Source: an uncultured Clostridia bacterium
GTDB taxonomy: Bacteria > Bacillota > Clostridia > Christensenellales > Aristaeellaceae
Reading direction: 5' to 3'
DNA: 10,988 nucleotides
Assembly: GCA_946615785.1 (NCBI GenBank)
Contig: CAMOIA010000025.1
Location: forward strand, 1-10,988
Shown: piece by piece, positions 1 to 6,854 of the stretch
Layout of the letters: each line of letters begins with the position of its first letter
How positions within the stretch are numbered: the stretch's first letter is position 1
Notes under the pieces: generated by a model
Seen by the model: the letters and a program-made list of their open reading frames with translations, nothing else
Databases searched by the model: none
Told to the model about the DNA's origin: nothing
Made by a program: the position numbers and the translations under genes

Positions 1-378
1 GTCTTCGATGACGTGGTAATTGGTCAGCACATGGCCAAGAGAGGTGATCACAACACCGCTGCCCGTGGCGTAAAGCTGATCCCTGGTATCGCGGTCGCGG
101 TCGTACTTGCCGCCGTAGCCATAGCCGAAGCCGTAGCCGTAGTTGGAGGAAACGGTCTGGTAATTGTTGATGCCGACCACGCTGTCGCGCACCTTGTTCA
201 CCGCTTCGGTGAAAGGACTGGAAATCTGCGTGGTATCGGTGGTGGTGGAGACGATCTGGTTGATCTCGTCCTCGGTCAGGGTTTTTGTGTCCGCGCCGGC
301 CGAAAGGGTCAGTGTGCCGAAAATCAGCACAGCCGCAGCGGCAAGACAAAGCACGGTCAGAGCAATCTTTCTTTTCAT
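1..378 (-). CDS. HtrA/DegP-like trypsin-family serine protease, N-terminal part (3' end outside window)
   Basis: Reading leftwards from the ATG at 378, the frame stays open for exactly 126 codons to the window edge. The start follows a strong ribosome binding site, AAGGAGG on the minus strand (387-393), 8 nt upstream. Residues 1-29 form a signal peptide: basic MKRK, a hydrophobic core, then an AGA/D site that fits signal peptidase I. There is no lipobox cysteine. Residues 30-70 (ending in DSVVGI) form the acidic, Thr-rich linker usual before the protease core. Residues 106-126 (GSGVVI, then GHVLTNYHVIED) are the first strands of an S1C trypsin-like domain, with catalytic His122 in TNYHV. The catalytic Asp and Ser and any PDZ domain would lie beyond the edge, so activity cannot be judged. 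In this family the protein acts outside the membrane in degrading misfolded exported proteins. A Tyr/Gly-rich stretch at residues 80-90 is unusual. It is transcribed divergently from gyrB; I saw no convincing promoter for it. Confidence 0.87.
   Translation of the reverse strand, partial: MKRKIALTVLCLAAAAVLIFGTLTLSAGADTKTLTEDEINQIVSTTTDTTQISSPFTEAVNKVRDSVVGINNYQTVSSNYGYGFGYGYGGKYDRDRDTRDQLYATGSGVVITSLGHVLTNYHVIED
109..141 (-). repeat. Tyr/Phe-Gly hexanucleotide repeat inside the protease gene
   Basis: Read on the minus strand, 141 down to 112 holds five consecutive aromatic-Gly codon pairs: TAC GGC, TAC GGC, TTC GGC, TAT GGC, TAC GGC. A further GGC follows at 111-109. The units are hexanucleotide near-repeats, and two of the five differ by one base. 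The product is residues 80-90 of the protease, between the VGI strand and the GSGVV strand, where HtrA-like proteins often have a variable loop. The repeat keeps the frame, so unit gain or loss would change loop length without breaking the gene. Confidence 0.75.
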
Positions 379-545
379 AATCCAAACCTCCTTATAGTAT
401 TGCGCAGAGCGCTTGTATTCCTTTTGGAACGATGCCATCATAGTCCTTAATTGTTACGAAATTATGAACACAAATGGATCAAAATAAGGAACCCTCGGGG
501 CTTTGCAGGCGTGCCAAATTGGTTGCATTTAATATAGTAGAGACC

Positions 546-574
546 TTTTCAAAACGGGCTTTTTGTGGTATACT
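546..574 (+). promoter_or_regulatory. gyrBA promoter, extended -10 sigma-A type
   Basis: The -10 is TATACT (569-574), matching TATAAT at 5 of 6 positions. It is preceded by TG plus one base (566-568), which makes an extended -10. The -35 is TTTTCA (546-551), matching TTGACA at 4 of 6 positions, and the spacer is 17 nt. Initiation near 581 would give a leader of about 63 nt before the gyrB ATG. The promoter also argues against the in-frame TTG at 563 as a start, since that codon would sit inside the promoter. Confidence 0.72.
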
Positions 575-632
575 GTTTATGTTGCCCATTTTGCGATTTT
601 GATCGGTTCACAGGGCAGCGGAAGGTCATACC

Positions 633-638
633 AGGAGG
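633..638 (+). promoter_or_regulatory. gyrB ribosome binding site, fixes the start at 644
   Basis: AGGAGG lies 5 nt before the ATG at 644. The same frame is open upstream to a TTG at 563, but that codon has no binding site and overlaps the promoter -10. The 27 extra residues it would add also do not resemble a GyrB N-terminus. Confidence 0.85.
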
Positions 639-643
639 TCAGC

Positions 644-2611
644 ATGTCTGAATTTTTACCGGGTGACGACACCCGCATCACCGAAGGCACCCATTATGAT
701 GAAACCCAGATCCAGGTTCTGGAAGGCCTGGAGGCCGTGCGCAAGCGCCCCGGCATGTACATCGGCTCCACCGACGTGCGCGGCCTGCACCACTGCGTAT
801 ATGAAATCGTCGACAATTCCGTGGACGAAGCCCTGGCCGGCTTCTGCACCCGCGTCCAGGTAACGCTGCACAGCGACGGCTCCGTTTCCGTGCGCGACAA
901 CGGCCGCGGTTTCCCCGTCGGTCTGCACCCCAAGCTGCACCGCCCTGCCGTGGAGGTGTGCCTCACCGTTTTGCACGCCGGCGGCAAGTTTGGCGGCGAG
1001 GGCTATAACATTTCCGGCGGCCTGCACGGCGTGGGCGCGAGCGTTGTGAACGCGCTTTCGCGCCACCTGCGCGTGGAGGTGCGCCAGGGCGGCAGCGTGT
1101 ACGAGCAGGAATATTCCCTTGGCAAAATCGACTATGACCTGCGCGTGATCGGCACCACCGAGGAAACCGGCACCACCGTGCGCTTCTGGCCGGACATCCG
1201 CTCGGACGAAAACCCCAACGGCGTTTTCGATCCCGGCATCGATTTTTCCTTCGACACCCTGAAATCCCGCCTGCGGGAAATGGCGTTTTTGAACAAGGGC
1301 ATCCGCATCGATCTGAGGGACGAACGGGGCGAGGAAATCAAGGAACGCACCTTCCACTATGAGGGCGGTCTTCGCGAATTTGTAAAATACCTGAACAAGC
1401 ACAAGGAAATGCTCTTCCCGGAGCCCATTTACGTGGAAGGTCAGAAAAACGGCGTGTTCGTGGAAGCCGCCATGCAGTACAACGACACGTATCAGGAAAA
1501 CATTTACGCCTTTGCCAATAACGTGCTTACGCCCGACGGCGGCACGCACCTGATGGGCTTCAATTCCGCCCTGACCCGCGCCATTAACGATTATGGCCGC
1601 AAATACAAGATCCTCAAGGACGCGGACAGCAACCTCAAGGGCGAGGACGTGCGCGAATCGCTCGCGGCGGTCATTTCCGTCAAGCTGCACGAACCGCAGT
1701 TCGAGGGACAGACCAAATCCAAGCTCGGCAATTCCGAGGTGCGGCCCATCGTGGACGGCCTTGTCTATGACAAGCTGGAGCAGTTCCTGGAGGAAAACCC
1801 GCCCACCGCGCGGATCATCCTCGACCGCTGCCTCGGCGCCGCGCGCGCCAGGGAAGCCGCCCGCAAGGCGCGCGACCTGACCCGCCGCAAGACCGTGCTT
1901 GAAAGCGCGAGCCTGCCCGGCAAGCTCGCCGACTGCTCAGAGCGCGACCCCGCCAAGTGCGAGATCTTCATCGTGGAGGGCGACAGCGCCGGCGGCAGCG
2001 CCAAAACAGGCCGCGACCGCCATTACCAGGCCATTTTGCCCCTGCGCGGAAAAATCCTGAACGTGGAAAAAACCCGGCTTGACAAGATCCTCATCAACCA
2101 GGAAATCAAGAACATGATCACCGCGTTCGGCTGCGGCATCGGCGAGGAATTCAGTCTGGAAAAGCTGCGCTATCACCGCATCGTCTGCATGACGGATGCC
2201 GACGTCGACGGCGCGCACATCCGCATTCTGATGCTCACGTTCTTCTACCGCTACATGCCCGAACTGATCAAGCAGGGCTATGTGTACAGCGCCATGCCGC
2301 CGCTTTACAAGGTGACCTGGAACAAAAAGGAAACCTACGTTTACGACGACGCCGCCCTGCAGAAAAAGCTGGACGAAATCGGCCGCGCGAACAAGCCTGA
2401 GATTCAGCGCTACAAAGGCCTTGGCGAAATGAGCTCGGAACAGCTGTGGCAGACCACCATGAACCCGGAAACCCGCACCATGAAGCAGTTTACGCTGGCG
2501 GACGCGATTTCCGCGGACGAGATTTTTACCCTGCTGATGGGCGACAAGGTGGAGCCGCGCAAGGAATTCATTGAGCAGAATTCGACCCTGGTGACGGACC
2601 TGGATCTTTGA
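644..2611 (+). CDS. gyrB: DNA gyrase subunit B (ATPase and TOPRIM subunit)
   Basis: This 655-residue protein is the ATP-binding half of the A2B2 gyrase, which introduces negative supercoils into DNA in the cytoplasm. The GHKL ATPase domain comes first: Glu54 (general base) and Asn58 in YEIVDNSVDEA, Asp85 and Gly89 in DNGRG, Lys115, and the ATP-lid glycines in SGGLHGVG (124-131). The transducer domain follows, up to about residue 420. The TOPRIM domain has catalytic Glu445 in VEGDSAGG and the metal-binding DxDxDG at 518-523. The C-terminal tail domain begins with QRYKGLGEM (588 onward) and carries the MGDKVEPR signature. RGKILNVEK and QLWQTTM are GyrB-like rather than ParE-like, and length is normal for a Gram-positive GyrB. 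The N-terminus is about 12 residues longer than in E. coli. The gene has its own promoter and is followed by gyrA after 21 nt, so the two subunits are surely co-transcribed. Confidence 0.97.
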   Translation: MSEFLPGDDTRITEGTHYDETQIQVLEGLEAVRKRPGMYIGSTDVRGLHHCVYEIVDNSVDEALAGFCTRVQVTLHSDGSVSVRDNGRGFPVGLHPKLHRPAVEVCLTVLHAGGKFGGEGYNISGGLHGVGASVVNALSRHLRVEVRQGGSVYEQEYSLGKIDYDLRVIGTTEETGTTVRFWPDIRSDENPNGVFDPGIDFSFDTLKSRLREMAFLNKGIRIDLRDERGEEIKERTFHYEGGLREFVKYLNKHKEMLFPEPIYVEGQKNGVFVEAAMQYNDTYQENIYAFANNVLTPDGGTHLMGFNSALTRAINDYGRKYKILKDADSNLKGEDVRESLAAVISVKLHEPQFEGQTKSKLGNSEVRPIVDGLVYDKLEQFLEENPPTARIILDRCLGAARAREAARKARDLTRRKTVLESASLPGKLADCSERDPAKCEIFIVEGDSAGGSAKTGRDRHYQAILPLRGKILNVEKTRLDKILINQEIKNMITAFGCGIGEEFSLEKLRYHRIVCMTDADVDGAHIRILMLTFFYRYMPELIKQGYVYSAMPPLYKVTWNKKETYVYDDAALQKKLDEIGRANKPEIQRYKGLGEMSSEQLWQTTMNPETRTMKQFTLADAISADEIFTLLMGDKVEPRKEFIEQNSTLVTDLDL

Positions 2612-2632
2612 TGAACCGGAAAGGATCATATC

Positions 2633-5134
2633 ATGGCAAGTGAAATCAACGACCGCCTCCTGCCGGCGGACCTTGAAACCGAAATGAAAACCTCGTTCAT
2701 CGCCTACGCGATGGCGGTCATCATCAACCGCGCCCTGCCGGACGTGCGGGACGGTCTGAAGCCAGTGCACCGCCGCATTCTGTACGACATGAACGAACTG
2801 GGCATGACCCCGGACAAACCCTTCCGCAAAAGCGCCCGCATCGTGGGCGACGTGCTGGGTAAATTTCATCCCCACGGCGACGCCTCCGTGTACGACGCCA
2901 TGGTGCGCCTGGCACAGGACTTTACCATCCGCTATCCCCTCGTAGAAGGCCAGGGCAACTTCGGTTCTGTGGACGGCGACGGCGCCGCCGCCATGCGTTA
3001 TACCGAAGCGAGGATGAGCAAAATCTGCAATTTCCTGCTGCAGGACATCGACAAGGACACCGTCGATTTCATGCCGAACTTCGACGAGACCCTCATGCAG
3101 CCAAAGGTGCTGCCTTCCCGTTTCCCCAACCTCCTGGTCAACGGTTCCTCCGGCATTGCCGTCGGCATGGCCACGAACATTCCGCCGCACAACCTGGGCG
3201 AGGTCATCGACGGCGCGGTCTGCCTGATCGACAACCCGGACGCAAGCCTTGACGATTTGATGCAGCACATCAAGGGCCCGGACTTCCCCACCGGCGGCAT
3301 CATCCTGGGCCGCAGCGGCATCCGGGAGGCCTATTATACCGGCCGCGGGCGCATCGTGGTGCGCGCCCGCACCGAAGTGGAGGCCATGACGGCCAACCGC
3401 GACCGCATCATCGTGACCGAAATCCCCTACATGGTCAACAAGGCCAAGCTGGTGGAAAAGATCGCCGAGCTCGTGCGCGAAAAAAAGGTGGACGGCATCA
3501 GCGATATCCGTGACGAGAGCGACCGGGCCGGCATGCGCGTGGTGATCGAACTGAAAAAGGACGTGCAGGCGCAGGTGGTGCTCAACACCCTGTATAAGCA
3601 CACGCAGCTTCAGGACACCTTCGGCGTGATCATGCTGGCGCTGGTCGACGGCGTGCCGCGCACCCTGAGCCTGAAGGAAATGCTGTACTACTACATCCTG
3701 CACCAGAAGGAAGTGGTCACGCGGCGCACGAAGTACGACCTGGACAAATGCCTTGCCCGCGCCCATATCCTGGAAGGTTTGCTCAAGGCGCTCGACCATA
3801 TCGACGAAATCGTGCAGATCATCAAATCCGCGCGCGACACGACCGAAGCCCGGCAGAACCTGATGGATACCTTCGGCTTTTCCGAAAAACAGGCGCAGGC
3901 CATCCTGGACATGCGTCTTGCCAGGCTGACCGGTCTGGAAAGGGACAAGCTCGAGGCCGAATACCAGGAACTGGAAAAGACCATCGCCTATCTTGAAAGC
4001 CTGCTCGCGGACGAAAAGAAACTGATGGGCGTCGTCAAGGACGAAATGCTCGCCATCAAGGAAAAGTACGCCGATCCCAGGCGCACGGAGCTGAGCGTGG
4101 TCGAGGGCGAGATCGACGTGGAAGACCTGATCGCCGTGGACGACATGGTGGTGAGCCTCACGCAGATGAACTATATCAAGCGCCTGCCCAAATCCACCTA
4201 CCGCGCGCAGAACCGCGGCGGCAAGGGCGTTTCGGGCCTGACCACCCGCGAGGAGGATTTCGCGCGGCAGATCCGCGTGGTCTCCACGCACGACGACATC
4301 CTGTTCTTCACGAACAAAGGCCGGGTCTACACCCTCAAGTGCTACCAGATTCCCGAGGCCGGGCGCACGGCGAAGGGCACGGCCATCGTGAACCTGCTGC
4401 CGCTTTCCGGCGGCGAGCGGGTGAGCACCATGATTCCCATGCCGCGTGACACCGAAGGGCTTTACCTGATGATGGCGACCCGCGGCGGCATGATCAAAAA
4501 GACCGCGCTGAGCGAATTCGCGCACCTGAGAAAGTCGGGCCTTTTCTCGATCGTTCTGCAGGAGGACGACGAGCTGATCGGCGTGGAGCTTTCAAGCGGC
4601 GAAGACGAGGTGCTCCTTGGCACCCGGATGGGCCAGAGCCTGCGCTTCAACGAAAAGCACGTGCGCGCCATGGGCCGCATCAGCCGCGGCGTTCGCGCCA
4701 TCAAGCTGCAGGAAGGCGACCAGGTGGTCGACATGGCCATGCTGGAAGAAGACAGCCTGGTGCTCGCCATCAGCGAAAACGGCTACGGCAAACGCAGCAA
4801 CCCGGACGATTACCGCGAAACCGCGCGCAACGGCAAGGGCGTGCGCGGCATGATGCTGACCGAAAAGACCGGGTACCTGGCGGCGCAGCTGGCCGTGAAG
4901 GACGACGAAGACATTCTGCTCATCACCGACGACGGCACCATCATCCGCACCCCGGTAAACGAAATCCGCATCTGCGGCAGGGCCACCCAGGGCGTGAGGC
5001 TGATGCGCATCGGCGAAAACAGCCGCGTGGTCGGCGTCGCCCGTGCCAGCAAGGAAGAGGAAGAGGCCGAAGACGCACAGGCCCCGGACCCCGCAGGCCC
5101 CGAAGGCGAAACCGCAGGGGAAGACGACATTTAA
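2633..5134 (+). CDS. gyrA: DNA gyrase subunit A (DNA cleavage and wrapping subunit)
   Basis: This 833-residue protein forms the DNA-breaking core with GyrB. The ATG follows AAAGGA (2620-2625) with 7 nt spacing. The winged-helix domain starts with DVRDGLKPVHRR (37-48). The catalytic pair is Arg122-Tyr123 in AMRYTEARM, matching E. coli Tyr122. The tower and coiled-coil regions follow, to about residue 500. The C-terminal beta-pinwheel opens with a GyrA-box-like QNRGGKG (526-532); this motif and the neighbouring gyrB favour GyrA over ParC. Repeated blade strands of the form ILFFTNKGRVYTLK, YLMMATRGGMIKK and ILLITDDGTIIRTP are visible. The last 25 or so residues are strongly acidic (EEEEAED through GEDDI), a feature known to modulate DNA wrapping in some gyrases. 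The quinolone-determining loop reads HGDASVYD, with Ala84 at the E. coli Ser83 position and Asp88 at the Asp87 position. No frameshift or truncation is visible. Confidence 0.97.
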   Translation: MASEINDRLLPADLETEMKTSFIAYAMAVIINRALPDVRDGLKPVHRRILYDMNELGMTPDKPFRKSARIVGDVLGKFHPHGDASVYDAMVRLAQDFTIRYPLVEGQGNFGSVDGDGAAAMRYTEARMSKICNFLLQDIDKDTVDFMPNFDETLMQPKVLPSRFPNLLVNGSSGIAVGMATNIPPHNLGEVIDGAVCLIDNPDASLDDLMQHIKGPDFPTGGIILGRSGIREAYYTGRGRIVVRARTEVEAMTANRDRIIVTEIPYMVNKAKLVEKIAELVREKKVDGISDIRDESDRAGMRVVIELKKDVQAQVVLNTLYKHTQLQDTFGVIMLALVDGVPRTLSLKEMLYYYILHQKEVVTRRTKYDLDKCLARAHILEGLLKALDHIDEIVQIIKSARDTTEARQNLMDTFGFSEKQAQAILDMRLARLTGLERDKLEAEYQELEKTIAYLESLLADEKKLMGVVKDEMLAIKEKYADPRRTELSVVEGEIDVEDLIAVDDMVVSLTQMNYIKRLPKSTYRAQNRGGKGVSGLTTREEDFARQIRVVSTHDDILFFTNKGRVYTLKCYQIPEAGRTAKGTAIVNLLPLSGGERVSTMIPMPRDTEGLYLMMATRGGMIKKTALSEFAHLRKSGLFSIVLQEDDELIGVELSSGEDEVLLGTRMGQSLRFNEKHVRAMGRISRGVRAIKLQEGDQVVDMAMLEEDSLVLAISENGYGKRSNPDDYRETARNGKGVRGMMLTEKTGYLAAQLAVKDDEDILLITDDGTIIRTPVNEIRICGRATQGVRLMRIGENSRVVGVARASKEEEEAEDAQAPDPAGPEGETAGEDDI

Positions 5135-5144
5135 GCACTGATCC

Positions 5145-5193
5145 GATGCACAGCCCCGGCTTTTTAAGCATGGGCTGTGCATCTTTCGGCTTT
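5145..5193 (+). terminator. Probable terminator or attenuator after gyrA
   Basis: A perfect 12-bp inverted repeat pairs 5145-5156 (GATGCACAGCCC) with 5172-5183 (GGGCTGTGCATC). It starts 10 nt after the gyrA stop. The 15-nt loop holds a further GCTT/AAGC pairing (5159-5162 with 5166-5169). The following tract is only moderately T-rich (TTTCGGCTTT, 5184-5193), so termination may be partial. No convincing promoter lies between it and the next gene, so some read-through from gyrBA is plausible. Confidence 0.65.
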
Positions 5194-5216
5194 ACAGACA
5201 AGCATTCAAAAAGGAA

Positions 5217-5240
5217 GCGGCAAAGCGGCGCTTTGTCCGC
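5217..5240 (+). other. Strong hairpin just upstream of the flippase gene
   Basis: GCGGCAAAGC (5217-5226) pairs with GCTTTG plus CCGC (5230-5235 and 5237-5240) across a GGC loop, with one bulged T at 5236. That gives about 10 bp. It lies immediately after the only purine-rich ribosome-binding-like sequence in the region (AAAAAGGAAG, about 5208-5217) and 11 nt before the ATG at 5252. It may fold in the mRNA leader and affect translation of the downstream gene. The role is inferred; only the inverted repeat is seen. Confidence 0.5.
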
Positions 5241-5251
5241 ACGGATCGCAT

Positions 5252-6850
5252 ATGACAAAAAAGCATTCCCTGGTAGGCGGGATCGGCCTGCTCGGCCTTG
5301 CGGGGCTCATCTGCAAGGTGGTGGGCGTTCTGTACCGCATACCGCTCGCCAACATGATCGGCGGCGAGGGGCTCGGGCTGTACCAGCAGGTCATGCCCGC
5401 CTATAACCTGCTCCTCACCATCACCTCGGCCGGCATTCCCGTGGCCATTTCGCGCCTGGTTTCACACCATGTAACGCTCGAGAGGCACCGCACGGCCAGG
5501 AAGATCTTCCGCGTTTCCCTGAAGCTTCTGACGGTGCTCGGCATCGTTACGACGATCCTGCTCTTCGCGCTCTCCCGCACCATCGCCCGGGCGGGGGGCA
5601 CGCCGGAGGGCTATTCGAGCTACATGTGCATCGCGCCGTCGCTTCTGTTCGTATGCGTCATGTCCGCTTTCCGGGGCTATATGCAGGGCATGCGCCACAT
5701 GCTGCCCACAGCCGTGAGCCAGCTGATCGAACAGGTGGGCAAGGTGGCGGTAGCGCTGCCGATGGCCTCCATCGGCTTTCAGCGCGGCGGCTGGGTGATG
5801 GGCGCGGCAGGCGCGCTGCTCGGAACGAGCCTTGCCGAGTGCGTGGCCCTTCTGTACATGATCCTTCATATGCGAAAAGTGGATACCCCCGCGCCCGTCA
5901 TCGATGAGGACGTGCCCGGCGGGCGAAGGATCGCGTCGCAGGTCATCGCCATTTCCATCCCGATTACGCTCGGCGCGTGCATCGTGCCCCTGGCCTCCAC
6001 CATCGACAGCGCCATGCTGAAGAACCTGATGACCCTCGGCGGCCTTTCCGACAGCGAAGCGCGCATCCGCTACGGCATGTACAGCGGCATGGTGATCACC
6101 ATGATCAACGTGCCCACGGCGCTCGCCATGGCCATGAGCACGAACCTTGTGCCGGACATCGCCTCCGGTATGGCCAGGGGCGACATGCCCTACGTTTCGA
6201 AGGAAACCTGCACGGGCCTTCGAATCGCATCCCTCGTCGGGTTCCCCTGCTCCATCGGCATGAGCCTGCTGGCAAAGCCCATTCTGTTCCTGTGCTACGG
6301 CAGCTCAAGCTACACTTACGATCAATTGATGCTCGCGGGCGATCTGCTTCACGTTTCCGCCATGACCATCATCCTCTTCACGCAGGTGCAGGCCACCTCC
6401 GGCATTCTCCAGGGCGTCGGAAAGCAGCGCATTCCCATGCTGACCCTGCTCATGGGCGTGGTTCTGAAAATCACGCTGAACCTGATCCTGGTGCGCAATC
6501 CCGACATCGGCATTCACGGCGCGCCCATCGCGTCCCTTGTGTGCTACACCGTTTCCATGGTGCCGAATCTTTATTTTTCCTGCAAATACACCAGAACGCG
6601 TTTCCGCGCGGACGAGGTGATCCTGCGCCCCCTCGCGGCCTCCGCCGTCATGGGGGTCTCGGTGTACGCTGTCTACCGTTTTCTGTTCGGCGGCGACGCG
6701 GGGCTTGCCATGGGGCAGTTCGGCCGCACGCTGCTGACCGTCGCCGTCTCCATGGCCGTCGGCGTCGTCTCCTACGCCGCTGCGGCGTATGTCTTCCGGG
6801 CGTTCCGCACGGACGACCTGCCCATTCATCTTCCCAAGAGAAAGGCCTGA
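5252..6850 (+). CDS. MurJ/SpoVB-superfamily lipid-linked saccharide flippase, YabM-like
   Basis: This 532-residue polytopic membrane protein has hydrophobic segments from end to end, consistent with the roughly 14 helices of the MVF/MOP flippases. The N-terminal block (KVVGVLYRIPLANMIGGEG, then GLYQQ, about 22-46) and the later ILQGVGKQRIPM segment are characteristic of the SpoVB/YtgP/YabM branch. These proteins move undecaprenyl-linked precursors across the cytoplasmic membrane; the actual substrate here is unknown. The next gene is yabN-like and only 4 nt away, the same order as yabM-yabN in B. subtilis, so YabM is the best guess. MurJ or SpoVB-like function cannot be excluded. The frame is open upstream to a GTG at 5177, but that codon lies in the terminator stem. 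I chose the ATG at 5252, although its ribosome binding site is weak (CGGAT, 5242-5246). Confidence 0.85.
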   Translation: MTKKHSLVGGIGLLGLAGLICKVVGVLYRIPLANMIGGEGLGLYQQVMPAYNLLLTITSAGIPVAISRLVSHHVTLERHRTARKIFRVSLKLLTVLGIVTTILLFALSRTIARAGGTPEGYSSYMCIAPSLLFVCVMSAFRGYMQGMRHMLPTAVSQLIEQVGKVAVALPMASIGFQRGGWVMGAAGALLGTSLAECVALLYMILHMRKVDTPAPVIDEDVPGGRRIASQVIAISIPITLGACIVPLASTIDSAMLKNLMTLGGLSDSEARIRYGMYSGMVITMINVPTALAMAMSTNLVPDIASGMARGDMPYVSKETCTGLRIASLVGFPCSIGMSLLAKPILFLCYGSSSYTYDQLMLAGDLLHVSAMTIILFTQVQATSGILQGVGKQRIPMLTLLMGVVLKITLNLILVRNPDIGIHGAPIASLVCYTVSMVPNLYFSCKYTRTRFRADEVILRPLAASAVMGVSVYAVYRFLFGGDAGLAMGQFGRTLLTVAVSMAVGVVSYAAAAYVFRAFRTDDLPIHLPKRKA

Positions 6851-6854
6851 TAGC

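Larger units (their letters stand above)
379..643. other. Divergent intergenic region between the protease gene and gyrB
   Basis: This 265-nt stretch is clearly AT-richer than its surroundings, especially 440-485 and 528-575. It contains the protease ribosome binding site (387-393, minus strand), the gyrB promoter (546-574) and the gyrB leader with its binding site (633-638). On the minus strand a TATGAT (442 down to 437) could be a -10 for the protease, but no acceptable -35 lies 16-18 nt upstream, so I leave it unassigned. I see no DnaA box, no CIRCE-type inverted repeat and no credible small ORF. Confidence 0.7.

Noticed and set aside
437..442. TATGAT on the minus strand as a protease -10
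   Set aside because: No -35 with useful similarity to TTGACA occurs 16-18 nt upstream, so it is not distinguishable from chance in an AT-rich stretch.
13..450. Plus-strand open frame of 145 codons over the left-edge protease
   Set aside because: The minus strand encodes a clear signal peptide and TNYHV protease motif with a strong ribosome binding site; the plus-strand frame has neither motif nor start signal.
563..643. 27-residue N-terminal extension of GyrB from a TTG start
   Set aside because: The TTG lies in the promoter just before the -10, while the ATG at 644 has an AGGAGG 5 nt upstream and matches GyrB N-termini.
656..1690. Minus-strand open frame of 344 codons antisense to gyrB
   Set aside because: Same composition artefact as the other antisense frames; gyrB on the plus strand accounts for all of this DNA with full family motifs.
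1937..4525. Very long minus-strand open frame (862 codons) antisense to gyrB and gyrA
   Set aside because: It lies opposite two certain genes, has no recognisable domain, is rich in His, Ala and Val as expected from reverse reading of G/C-ending codons, and has no credible ribosome binding site.
5177..5251. 25-residue N-terminal extension of the flippase from a GTG start
   Set aside because: The GTG sits in the right arm of the 12-bp terminator-like stem, and the extra residues are not like the family N-terminus, which begins just before the first membrane segment.
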